Under the pieces are notes generated by a model. That model was not told where the DNA came from. It worked only from the letters and a program-made list of their open reading frames with translations, and ran no database searches. This document shows positions 37,074-44,587 of a DNA stretch of 64,000 nt, one piece after another. The DNA is from an uncultured Pelagibacteraceae bacterium. Lineage in GTDB: Bacteria; Pseudomonadota; Alphaproteobacteria; Pelagibacterales; Pelagibacteraceae. Made by a program: the position numbers and the translations under genes. The stretch's first letter is position 1, and each line of letters starts with the position of its first letter. The DNA lies in the NCBI GenBank assembly GCA_902622545.1, contig CACNQD010000001.1:1-64000 (forward strand). Direction: 5' to 3'.

Positions 37074-37171
37074 AAATTATTAATTAATGCTAATTGAAAA
37101 GTATGAAGGCTCGCATCTAAACAAGTAGCAAGTAAGTTCGTAGTATATTAATTTCGAATAAAGTCAAATAT

Positions 37172-37855
37172 TTATTTATTTATTAAGTGATAAAATTTTT
37201 CAACTCTCTCAAGAAATTTATTCTGAAAATTTATTAGTTCATTACCCTCAATTTTAAAATCCTGAAACAATCTATCTATAGTACAAATTAAAATTACGCC
37301 TTGGGTAATATTAGAATTATAAACAGTATTATGAGCTAAAGAATAAGCCCCAATTTGTAAAAAGTAATCTTCTATATATTCCACTTTTTTTGGTTTATTA
37401 CTTTGTTTAAAATCTAAAATTGATTCTTTGCCTTCATAAACTCCTATACAATCTGCAGTACCTGCATATTTTCCGGGATAATATATTGTAGCTTCAGACC
37501 CCCATATCTCTGACAATTTATTTTTCAAACCATTATCAATAATTTCTTCTGCCATTTTTTTTGACTTATTGTTGTCTTCTAATAGTTCTTGATTTAGTTT
37601 CCCATATAAAAAATGTTCTATATAAGAATGCATAGAACTTCCTCTTGATGAAGCTTCTTTCTTAATTCTTTCTGCTTCAACACTCCCTACTCTTTGTTTC
37701 CAAGCAAGAATTGCAGCTTTGTCTTCTTCACTTTTAGTAGCTGACAAAATTGTTGTCACGGAGGGTAAACTTGATCCATCTAAAGAATAATGTCTTGAAC
37801 CATTTACCAAAGATCTTGTTGATTTTGGATAAGCAAATTTAGTGTTCCACTTCAT
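37172..37855 (-). CDS. PD-(D/E)XK nuclease family protein (RecB/Cas4/MGME1-like)
   Basis: A 227-residue single-domain nuclease from the ATG at 37855. The motifs of the RecB-like branch are in order: RGSSMHSYIEHF (GxxxHxxxE), YAGTADCIG (metal-binding Asp), ILDFKQSNK (DxK) and DYFLQIGAYSLAHN (QxxxY). No Cas4-type cysteines are seen and there is no CRISPR nearby. It resembles stand-alone exonucleases such as mitochondrial MGME1. A repair role is inferred from the fold and from the neighbours sbcB and rmuC. Confidence 0.85.
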   Translation of the reverse strand: MKWNTKFAYPKSTRSLVNGSRHYSLDGSSLPSVTTILSATKSEEDKAAILAWKQRVGSVEAERIKKEASSRGSSMHSYIEHFLYGKLNQELLEDNNKSKKMAEEIIDNGLKNKLSEIWGSEATIYYPGKYAGTADCIGVYEGKESILDFKQSNKPKKVEYIEDYFLQIGAYSLAHNTVYNSNITQGVILICTIDRLFQDFKIEGNELINFQNKFLERVEKFYHLINK

Positions 37856-37890
37856 CAAATCATTTATAGAGCTATTTAAAATAATTTAAA

Positions 37891-38955
37891 TTAGTTTTTA
37901 GCTTGTTTTGAGTTTGGTATATTTAATTTTTCAACATTCTCATTTTTTGACGCTATTTCAACTTTTTCGGGATCTTTAATGTTTCCAAGAGTATTCATTA
38001 TAGATCTTGCATCTCTGCCAAAACTATCAGTGGCTTGCATAGCTTGTTCTAATTTTTTTCTAAGTTCTTTTATTCCATCAAAATGTTTTTCAAACCTTGA
38101 GCTTATATTTCTTAAATCATTATAAATTTGTGTAGCATGTTGCTGAACTTTGAGTGTTTGAAATCCTAAATGATAGGATTGTAATAAAGCAGACAAAGTA
38201 TTAGGGCCAGAAATTGTAACCTTATATTTGGTTCTTAATTCCTGTAAAAGCAGCTCTTTAGTTTTAGGGTCTCTATAGCTAGAGAGTTCTGAAAATAATC
38301 CTTCAGTTGGAACATAAACAATTGCAAAATCTGTACTTTTCGGCGGTGCTATATATTTTGCGTTAACAGTTTTAGCTTTCAATCTAAACGCTGACGCTAA
38401 ATCTTTCCTGGCCTCTGCTTGTGCATCTTTGTCATTAGCATTATATGCATCATCAATTGCTTTATATTTTTCAACAGGCCAGTGACTATCAATTGGCAAC
38501 ATCACATCTTGAAGTTTAATAGCGAACTCTACTGTTTCTGATGTGTCCTCTTTCATTTTAGCATTTGCGATATATTGAGATGATGGTAACAAATCTTTTA
38601 GGAGTGCACCTAATCCAAATTCCGCAAGAGTTCCATATGATTTTACACCACTCAAAATTCTACTAAAATTATCTTGGCTTTTGTTTAACTCGCTTACTTG
38701 TTGATTAAAAACTGATACTTTTTCATCAACTTTTGTAAGGGCACCTGTCATATCTTTTGCTATTTCTTTGCTCATCGACCCAAAAGATTGGCTAAATGTA
38801 TTTTTTAATGAACTTAATTCGTCTTTAAAAATTTGTTCATTATTAACTGGCTCAGGTTGTTTACGCTTAATTAGAAATAAAATTGCTAAAAAATTTGCAA
38901 GAAGCAAAATAATAATTAAAATTGTAAGTAACGATTCCATTCCCACACTATACAT
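37891..38955 (-). CDS. rmuC: DNA recombination protein RmuC
   Basis: A 354-residue protein with an N-terminal transmembrane helix (after MESLLTILIIILL), a coiled-coil region, and the RmuC nuclease-like core (YGTLAEFGLGALL, LPIDSHWPVEKY, FAIVYVPTEGLF, GPNTLSALLQSYHLGF). RmuC limits DNA rearrangements in E. coli. The ATG at 38955 overlaps hisG by 8 bases; an ATG at 38940 is an equally possible start. The gene follows hisG on the same strand. Confidence 0.9.
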   Translation of the reverse strand: MYSVGMESLLTILIIILLLANFLAILFLIKRKQPEPVNNEQIFKDELSSLKNTFSQSFGSMSKEIAKDMTGALTKVDEKVSVFNQQVSELNKSQDNFSRILSGVKSYGTLAEFGLGALLKDLLPSSQYIANAKMKEDTSETVEFAIKLQDVMLPIDSHWPVEKYKAIDDAYNANDKDAQAEARKDLASAFRLKAKTVNAKYIAPPKSTDFAIVYVPTEGLFSELSSYRDPKTKELLLQELRTKYKVTISGPNTLSALLQSYHLGFQTLKVQQHATQIYNDLRNISSRFEKHFDGIKELRKKLEQAMQATDSFGRDARSIMNTLGNIKDPEKVEIASKNENVEKLNIPNSKQAKN

Positions 38956-39631
38956 TTTTATTAAGTTTATTTATAATATTAAAAATACCTCTCTTTTTTT
39001 GGCTTTTTTGAGAAATCATTAAACACGCTTGAGATTTAAGTATTACTCCGTCTTTTAATACTCTTAAATTATTAGCTCTTAAAGTTTCCCCTGTTGAAGT
39101 GATATCTGTTATAATTTCTGACGAACCTGTAAATGGATATATTTCTGTTGCACCAAGACTTTTTACAATTTTAAATTGTGTAACACCTCTTTCAAACATA
39201 AAATTTGTTGTTAAGTTTGGATACTTTGTTGCTACTCTTAATCTAGTTTTTTTTTTCTCTTTAAAATCAAATGCAATTTCCTCCAAATCAGCTATTGTTT
39301 GAACATCAATCCAATCATCAGGAATTGCGATTACTAAATTAGCTTTACCGAAAGTATATTTTTTTTTCACTATTATTTTTTTTTGCACATTAATTACACT
39401 TTCTTTTAATAAATCAAAACCTGAAAAACCAATATCCAAAGTTCCGTCTCCTAATCTTTCAACGATTTCTCTAGCGTGTAAATAAGTAATATTTAAATTT
39501 TTATATCCTTTAACAGACCCTAATAGATCTCTCTCTCCTCTTTCAGATATAAGTTTTAAATTGTTTTTAGAAAAAATTTTTAATATATCTTTTCTTAATC
39601 TGCCTTTGCTGGGAATTCCAATATTAATCAT
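38948..39631 (-). CDS. hisG: ATP phosphoribosyltransferase, short form HisG
   Basis: First step of histidine synthesis. The 227 residues lack the C-terminal regulatory ACT-like domain, marking the short HisG(S) form that needs HisZ. Motifs are NIGIPSKGRLRKD, the DIGFSGFDLL segment, and EIYPFTGSSEIITDITSTGETL for PRPP binding. It overlaps hisZ by 8 bases, consistent with a stoichiometric complex. Confidence 0.95.
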   Translation of the reverse strand: MINIGIPSKGRLRKDILKIFSKNNLKLISERGERDLLGSVKGYKNLNITYLHAREIVERLGDGTLDIGFSGFDLLKESVINVQKKIIVKKKYTFGKANLVIAIPDDWIDVQTIADLEEIAFDFKEKKKTRLRVATKYPNLTTNFMFERGVTQFKIVKSLGATEIYPFTGSSEIITDITSTGETLRANNLRVLKDGVILKSQACLMISQKSQKKRGIFNIINKLNKNV

Positions 39632-40676
39632 TTAAATTTATAGCTGCTCCAACTGCTGGTATTTTTTTATTTGATCCAAGATCGCCAATAAGATTATCGT
39701 ATCTTCCACCATTAATAATGTTAATTTTATTCGATTTAATTTTAACATCAATTTTGAAGACTAGGCCTGTGTAATATTCTAATTGCCTTCCAAAAGATGC
39801 TGAATATTTTATATTTAATCTTGAAAATTTATTTTTAGAGATCGGAAAATAATTTTTTTCTACTCTTAAATTAATTTTATGTTTTTTAAAAAAAAAGTTT
39901 AATTTGTTAAATGCTTCGCTGATTGGACAATCAATTTTAAGAAATTCTTTTATTATTTTTGCAACATTTTTTCCTTTTTGAGGTCTTCTAGGATCATTTA
40001 TCTTATTATTAAATCTGTTTAGAATCTCATCAAGTGATCTACCAGCAATAATTTTTGATTGTTTTTGTTTAAGCATTGCTTCATATTTTTTTTTATCTAT
40101 TTCAACAATTGTTGGATCTACGTCAGAATTAGTTTCTAGTCTTTTTAACAAATCATTAAAATATTTTTCTCTCCAAAAATGTCTTTGAAGTCTCAATTTC
40201 CATCTTTTAGGGATATCCAATTTAGTCAATAGAAGTTTAAATATTTCGATATTTCCGATAGTCAAAATACCCGATGAAAATTTTACTTTTGATAATGATT
40301 TAACTGCTGTGTTAATAATTTTTTTATCATCATCTTTTTCCTTGTTAGAGCCAATAATTTCAAAACCAATTTGATTTCTTATTATACTATCTGATATCTT
40401 TTGAGTTTTTCTAAAAGCTTGTCCACTGTAAAATACTTTTTTAGATGTTTTATTTTTCTCATTTAAATACTTTAGACATGATGCAATTGTTAAGTCTGGT
40501 CTAAGACAAATTTCATTACCCTTCTGATCATTAAAAGAAAAAATAAAACGTCTAAATGACTCACCAGATCTTTCAACAATATGTTTCGTTTCTATTACAG
40601 TATCTAAATTAATATACTTAAAATCCTCTGACTTTATTAATTTTAATATATTTTCAGATAATTTTTTTGATTTCAT
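39624..40676 (-). CDS. hisZ: ATP phosphoribosyltransferase regulatory subunit HisZ
   Basis: Histidyl-tRNA-synthetase paralogue that activates short HisG and mediates feedback by histidine. It keeps the class II synthetase frame (ERSGESFRRFIFSF, CLRPDLTIASCLKYL, GGRYDNLIGDLG) but not the full catalytic set. The start at 40676 (MKSKKLSENILKL) is used; another ATG at 40691 is in frame and overlaps hisS further. Length 350 residues. It is encoded between the synthetase hisS and hisG. Confidence 0.9.
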   Translation of the reverse strand: MKSKKLSENILKLIKSEDFKYINLDTVIETKHIVERSGESFRRFIFSFNDQKGNEICLRPDLTIASCLKYLNEKNKTSKKVFYSGQAFRKTQKISDSIIRNQIGFEIIGSNKEKDDDKKIINTAVKSLSKVKFSSGILTIGNIEIFKLLLTKLDIPKRWKLRLQRHFWREKYFNDLLKRLETNSDVDPTIVEIDKKKYEAMLKQKQSKIIAGRSLDEILNRFNNKINDPRRPQKGKNVAKIIKEFLKIDCPISEAFNKLNFFFKKHKINLRVEKNYFPISKNKFSRLNIKYSASFGRQLEYYTGLVFKIDVKIKSNKINIINGGRYDNLIGDLGSNKKIPAVGAAINLND

Positions 40677-41988
40677 TAACAATGTTCTCATCTTTAATAT
40701 TAGTTTCCTTCCCAGTTCTAAGATCTTTTATTTTGACCTCTGAGTTTTTAATTTCTTCTTCACCAGCAAAAATTACACAAGGACAGCCAATTTTATTAGC
40801 ATACTCCATTTGTTTTTTTATTTTTCCCTCACCAGGGTAAATCTCTGAACTAATATTTTCCGATCTAAGTTTCTTTAGTAATTCTATATATTTTTTCATA
40901 TTGTTTTGATCAAAGACACTAATCATTACAGGGCGCGTAACTTTTAAATCAAATTCTTTTTTTTGCATTAGTGCAAACACAAGTCTATCTATACCTACTG
41001 ATATGCCAGTTGCTGGATAATCAAGATTACCAAAATTGCTCACTAAATTGTCGTATCTACCTCCACCTCCTATTGATCCAAATTGAATAACTTGTCCTTT
41101 TAAATTTTTTACATTGAAATTTAGATTAACTTCAAATATTGGGCCTGTGTAGTACTCTAAACCTCTTATTACCGAAGGATCGAACTTATAGTTGTCAAAT
41201 TTATAATCTTTAAAGATTTTTATTATTTGTTTTAAATCCTCACTCTGAGGTGAATTAACATTCAATGAGCTTTCTATAGCTTTTATTTGTTCAACGTCTA
41301 ATTCTGCCCCTTTTGTGTAATCTCCTGATTTATCTTTTCTACCTTCACCTAGTAATTTTTTAACTTCTGTCCACCCTAACCTATCTATTTTATCTAAAGC
41401 TCGAAGAATTATAGAAATTTTTTCCTGCGACTGAATTTCTAGTTTTTTGAATAATTCATCCGTAATTTTCCTAGATGATATTTTGACTGTGTAGTCATCT
41501 TTAGTTAAGCCACAATTTTCTAAAATTTCTGATATCATTACACATAGTTCTGCATCTGCCTGCAAATTTTTTGTACCTACGTAATCAGCATCGAACTGAA
41601 GAAACTCTCTATATCTTCCTGGTCCAGGTTTTTCATTCCTCCACACTGTACCTAATTGATAGCGTTTAAAAGGTTTCGGTATTTCATTAAAATTTTTTGC
41701 AACATATCTCGCCAAGGGTGCTGTTAAATCATAACGTAAAGACAACCACCTATTTTCGTCTTTAAAAGAAAATACACCTTCTCCAGGTCTTTCTTTATCA
41801 GGTAAAAATTTACCTATACTTTCAGTATATTCAAAACTTGGGGTTTCAAGATATTGAAAGCCATATTTAACCATTACCTCTTTAATCTTTGAAATTATGA
41901 AGTCTCTGATTAAAAGTTCTTTTTCTTTTCTATCTTCAAAACCTGAAGGTAATTCCTTTAGAGGTTTTATTTTTTTTTGTTTTTCCAT
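40654..41988 (-). CDS. hisS: Histidyl-tRNA synthetase
   Basis: Class II synthetase, 444 residues from the ATG at 41988 (MEKQKKIKPLKELPSGF). An upstream extension to 42054 would read through tRNA-His and is rejected. Landmarks are SLRYDLTAPLARYVA (motif 2 region), FDADYVG, the histidine-specific GLEYYTGPIFEV, and GGGGRYDNLV, plus the C-terminal anticodon domain. It starts 4 bases after the 3' CCA of tRNA-His, its own substrate, and precedes hisZ and hisG. Confidence 0.96.
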   Translation of the reverse strand: MEKQKKIKPLKELPSGFEDRKEKELLIRDFIISKIKEVMVKYGFQYLETPSFEYTESIGKFLPDKERPGEGVFSFKDENRWLSLRYDLTAPLARYVAKNFNEIPKPFKRYQLGTVWRNEKPGPGRYREFLQFDADYVGTKNLQADAELCVMISEILENCGLTKDDYTVKISSRKITDELFKKLEIQSQEKISIILRALDKIDRLGWTEVKKLLGEGRKDKSGDYTKGAELDVEQIKAIESSLNVNSPQSEDLKQIIKIFKDYKFDNYKFDPSVIRGLEYYTGPIFEVNLNFNVKNLKGQVIQFGSIGGGGRYDNLVSNFGNLDYPATGISVGIDRLVFALMQKKEFDLKVTRPVMISVFDQNNMKKYIELLKKLRSENISSEIYPGEGKIKKQMEYANKIGCPCVIFAGEEEIKNSEVKIKDLRTGKETNIKDENIVNEIKKII

Positions 41989-41992
41989 TTTT

Positions 41993-42069
41993 TGGTACAC
42001 GGGGACAGATTCGAACTGTCGACCTTCGGTTCCACAAACCGCTGCTCTAACCAACTGAGCTACCCGTGC
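41993..42069 (-). tRNA. tRNA-His (GTG)
   Basis: Cloverleaf on the minus strand: acceptor GCACGGG pairs with CCCGUGU, the D-loop keeps G18G19 (AGUUGGUUA), the anticodon loop is UUGUGGA with GUG, and the T-loop is UUCGAAU. CCA is encoded. The discriminator is A73 and the base before position 1 is A, so the G-1:C73 pair that marks most bacterial tRNA-His is absent; the first pair is G1-U72. This resembles the derived tRNA-His known in parts of the Alphaproteobacteria. Confidence 0.95.
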
Positions 42070-42236
42070 TCCTATCTTTGTTTTATACTAATTGTGGATA
42101 TTTTTAAATTTATATAATGATTAAATAGCTAGCGTGCAGCCAGCATGAAAATGGTGTCTGTGAGATAATTTTAAACTTTTAATAATCTTAATCATCGGGA
42201 TTTAATTAACAGTTTAATCAAAAAAATCAACAGCTG

Positions 42237-42285
42237 ATTGTATAGGAATAAAATCAGCTTTTAAGCTTGCCTATTCCTATACAAT
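42237..42285 (-). terminator. Structured 3' region of cspA: 14-base inverted repeat with a competing hairpin
   Basis: Arms 42237-42250 (ATTGTATAGGAATA) and 42272-42285 are perfect reverse complements. Read with cspA, the second arm is followed about 12 bases later by a run of seven U, so a terminator is plausible. A short AGCUU/AAGCU hairpin sits inside the loop. A second helix (42232-42239 with 42253-42260, AGCTGATT and its complement) would use part of the same arm and is mutually exclusive with the first. Confidence 0.6.
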
Positions 42286-42303
42286 TATTTTGATGAATTA
42301 GAA

Positions 42304-42513
42304 TTAAGAGGTTTTTTGCAGTTTTACTGCGGCAGGACCTTTTTCTCCGTCTTCAACTTCAAATGTAAGCTCGTCACCTTCGTTTAAGAATCTTAAACCT
42401 GCTTCTCTTACAGCTGAAGCATGTACGAATACATCTTTTTCTTTGTCTTCACGCTCAATGAAACCATAACCTTTTTTTCCATTGAACCACTTTACTTTAC
42501 CTTTTAGACTCAT
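42304..42513 (-). CDS. cspA: Cold shock protein (CspA family)
   Basis: A 69-residue OB-fold protein with the RNA-binding motifs KGYGFIER (RNP1-like) and DVFVHASAV (RNP2-like), starting [11 protein letters not shown]. Acts as RNA chaperone. It has a leader containing a palindromic element and a structured 3' region, and lies downstream of tRNA-Phe on the same strand. It may be constitutive or cold-inducible; the sequence does not decide. Confidence 0.95.
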   Translation of the reverse strand: MSLKGKVKWFNGKKGYGFIEREDKEKDVFVHASAVREAGLRFLNEGDELTFEVEDGEKGPAAVKLQKTS

Positions 42514-42531
42514 TTTACTCTTTCGTTAGTT

Positions 42532-42556
42532 ATTATACTTAAGCTTATTAAGCTTA
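42532..42556 (-). promoter_or_regulatory. Putative cspA promoter with palindromic element
   Basis: On the minus strand TATAAT (42537-42532) lies 18 bases before the cspA start codon. Directly upstream is a perfect 7-base inverted repeat with a 3-base spacer, TAAGCTT-AAT-AAGCTTA (42556-42540), where a regulator could bind between -35 and -10. If transcription starts further upstream it would instead form a hairpin in the leader. Confidence 0.4.
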
Positions 42557-42620
42557 GTGGGTTGTTATTAGATTTCTAAATTTAATGCAAGTAATTTAAA
42601 TTGACTTAATGTCACTTTGG

Positions 42621-42695
42621 TGGTGGCCTTGGTAAGAATCGCACTTACGACACATACCTTTTCAGGGTACTGCTCTACTACTGAGCTACAAGGCC
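42621..42695 (-). tRNA. tRNA-Phe (GAA) with altered D-loop/T-loop contact
   Basis: Minus-strand cloverleaf: acceptor GGCCUUG with CAAGGCC, D-stem GCUC/GAGC, anticodon stem GUACC/GGUAU with loop CUGAAAA (anticodon GAA), T-stem GUAAG/CUUAC, CCA encoded. The D-loop is AGUAGUA, so position 18 is A instead of G, and the T-loop is UGCGAUU, so position 55 is G instead of U. All stems are well paired, which argues against a decayed gene. The gene ends one base from the infA stop codon and is probably co-transcribed with it. Confidence 0.9.
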
Positions 42696-42696
42696 A

Positions 42697-42912
42697 TTAA
42701 AATCTAAATATGATACGCCCTTTTGTTAAATCGTAGGGAGTAACCTCTACTGTAACATTATCTCCTTGCAAAACCCTAATTCTGTTTTTTCTTAGCTTTC
42801 CTGCAGTGTGTGCAGTTACAATATGATTGTTTTCCAGCTTTACTCTAAACATTGCATTGGGTAAAAGATCTATAACTTTTCCTTTAAATTCTAAAGAGTC
42901 TTGCTTTGACAA
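42697..42912 (-). CDS. infA: Translation initiation factor IF-1
   Basis: A 71-residue S1-type OB-fold protein that binds the ribosomal A site during initiation. Its sequence is highly conserved: [39 protein letters not shown] and [13 protein letters not shown]. It is placed 3 bases after hisD, and its stop is one base from tRNA-Phe, so tRNA processing would define its mRNA 3' end. Confidence 0.97.
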   Translation of the reverse strand: MSKQDSLEFKGKVIDLLPNAMFRVKLENNHIVTAHTAGKLRKNRIRVLQGDNVTVEVTPYDLTKGRIIFRF

Positions 42913-42915
42913 ATC

Positions 42916-44196
42916 TTATTCTCCTATTCTTAATTTAACTGATTTAGCGTGTCCATCTAAACCTTCATAAGTTGCAAGATTTATAACTTTTTCACCAATA
43001 GTTTCAATACCCTTTTTTGATAAATTTATGTAAGAAATTCTTTTAAAAAAATCAAAAACAGACAGTCCACTGAAAAATTTTGCAGAAGAGTGAGTTGGTA
43101 AAGTGTGATTACTACCCGCACAATAATCGGTTACAGCCATTGCTGAATATTTTCCCGTGCATATTGATCCAGCGTTTTTTACATTTTTTAAAATAGATTT
43201 ATATTTATCTATACTAAGCTCTAAATGTTCCGGTGCTATAATGTTTATAATATTAGAAATTTTTTTATCTGAATTTGCAAAAATTAATAAACCATTTTTT
43301 TTTAAGCTACCTAATGCAATTTTTCTACGTGGTAAACTTTTTAACTGAATTTCTAATTCTTTTTGAACTTTATCAATTAATTGTTTATTTTTTGAGATAA
43401 GAATGCACTGAGCATTAATATCGTGTTCTGCTTGACCAATTAAGTCGGCCGCAACCCATCTTACATTTGAACTTTTGTCGGCAACTACTGTTATCTCCGA
43501 TGGGCCAGCAATCATATCAATACCAACTTCACCAAAAACTATTTTTTTTGCTGCTGCAACGTAAATATTTCCCGGTCCAACTATTTTGTCTACTCGTTTG
43601 ATTGTTTTTGTTCCATAAGCAAGAGCAGCTATAGCTTGTGCTCCACCTACCCTATAAATTTCTTTTACACCGCACTTTTTAGCAGCATATAAAACAGCGG
43701 CACTTTGATCTTTACCTCTTACAGGATTAGCAATAACAATTCTCTTGACACCTGCCAGCATAGCAGGAATTGCATTCATTAAAACTGTAGATGGAAAACT
43801 TGCATTGCCACCAGGTATATAAATCCCAACTGAATTCAGCGGTTTATACTTGTAATCAATTTTGTTATTTAATTTATCTGAAAATTTAATATCTTTTGAC
43901 TTTTGATTTTTATGAAATGATAGAATTCTTTGGAATGCAAAGTCTATAGATTTTTTTACTTTTGGATTTAATTTTTTAATATTTTTAATTATATTGTCAT
44001 AGTTTGTTTTAAGCTTATAATTTTTATTAAATTTTTTTTCATATTTAAGCACCGCTTTATCCCCATTTTTTTTTACATCTAAAACAATTTTTTTTGCAAC
44101 ATTATAATCCTTGTCAGAAAAAACTGATCTTTTATTTATTTTTTTTATTAGATCTTTTTGAAAATTTTTACTATTTGCATTTAATCTATTAGTCAT
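42916..44196 (-). CDS. hisD: Histidinol dehydrogenase
   Basis: Catalyses the last two steps of histidine synthesis, a zinc-dependent double oxidation by NAD. The 426 residues include the IYIPGGNASFPSTVLMNAIPA segment, KIVGPGNIYVAAAK, GPSEITVVAD, QAEHDINAQCILIS with zinc and catalytic residues, and the GSNHTLPTHSSAKFFSGLSV motif. It overlaps the DUF2948 gene by 8 bases in the alphaproteobacterial murA-DUF2948-hisD order. Confidence 0.96.
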   Translation of the reverse strand: MTNRLNANSKNFQKDLIKKINKRSVFSDKDYNVAKKIVLDVKKNGDKAVLKYEKKFNKNYKLKTNYDNIIKNIKKLNPKVKKSIDFAFQRILSFHKNQKSKDIKFSDKLNNKIDYKYKPLNSVGIYIPGGNASFPSTVLMNAIPAMLAGVKRIVIANPVRGKDQSAAVLYAAKKCGVKEIYRVGGAQAIAALAYGTKTIKRVDKIVGPGNIYVAAAKKIVFGEVGIDMIAGPSEITVVADKSSNVRWVAADLIGQAEHDINAQCILISKNKQLIDKVQKELEIQLKSLPRRKIALGSLKKNGLLIFANSDKKISNIINIIAPEHLELSIDKYKSILKNVKNAGSICTGKYSAMAVTDYCAGSNHTLPTHSSAKFFSGLSVFDFFKRISYINLSKKGIETIGEKVINLATYEGLDGHAKSVKLRIGE

Positions 44197-44587
44197 TTTT
44201 AATTTCCTTTAAGTCTTCAAGTGTAACTTCTATAATTTCTGAGCATAACGTTATAAAGCCATTATTAGAAAATAACAAATTAAATTCGAAGCCCTTTTTG
44301 GTTTTAATAGTATCGATAGCAAGAAGTGACAAATTTTTTTTTGGTGAATATTGATTTATATTTTTTGACCTAGCTTGATCAATAAATTCGAACTTACATA
44401 TGCTCAATACTTTGTTTTTATTTTTGGCTTTGATTGAGTTTCTCTGTAAAGATAATAGAAAAATCTTATTTTTTTTTAGAAATTTTATGTCTGATACTTT
44501 TAAAATCGATTTGTGACAATATAAAGAAATTAGGTTTAAACCATTCAAATCCCTTGCTAAAATTTTAGCTAAATATTTTTTGGACAT
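44189..44587 (-). CDS. DUF2948 family protein
   Basis: A 132-residue protein without recognised catalytic motif. The start (LAKILARDLNGLNLISLYCHKSIL) and position between murA and hisD match the alphaproteobacterial DUF2948 family, in which the pattern of RDL-GL-IS and VSDI is usual. It overlaps murA by one base and hisD by 8 bases. Function unknown. Confidence 0.75.
   Translation of the reverse strand: MSKKYLAKILARDLNGLNLISLYCHKSILKVSDIKFLKKNKIFLLSLQRNSIKAKNKNKVLSICKFEFIDQARSKNINQYSPKKNLSLLAIDTIKTKKGFEFNLLFSNNGFITLCSEIIEVTLEDLKEIKND

Noticed and set aside
37074-37171. tRNA-like sequence in the gap before sbcB
   Set aside because: The GC-richer patch does not fold into a cloverleaf with paired acceptor and T arms.
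37172-37855. Cas4 and hence a CRISPR system
   Set aside because: The nuclease lacks Cas4 cysteines, and there are no repeats or other cas genes in the window.
41989-42054. N-terminal extension of hisS
   Set aside because: The codons lie inside tRNA-His; the conserved HisRS sequence begins after the ATG at 41988.
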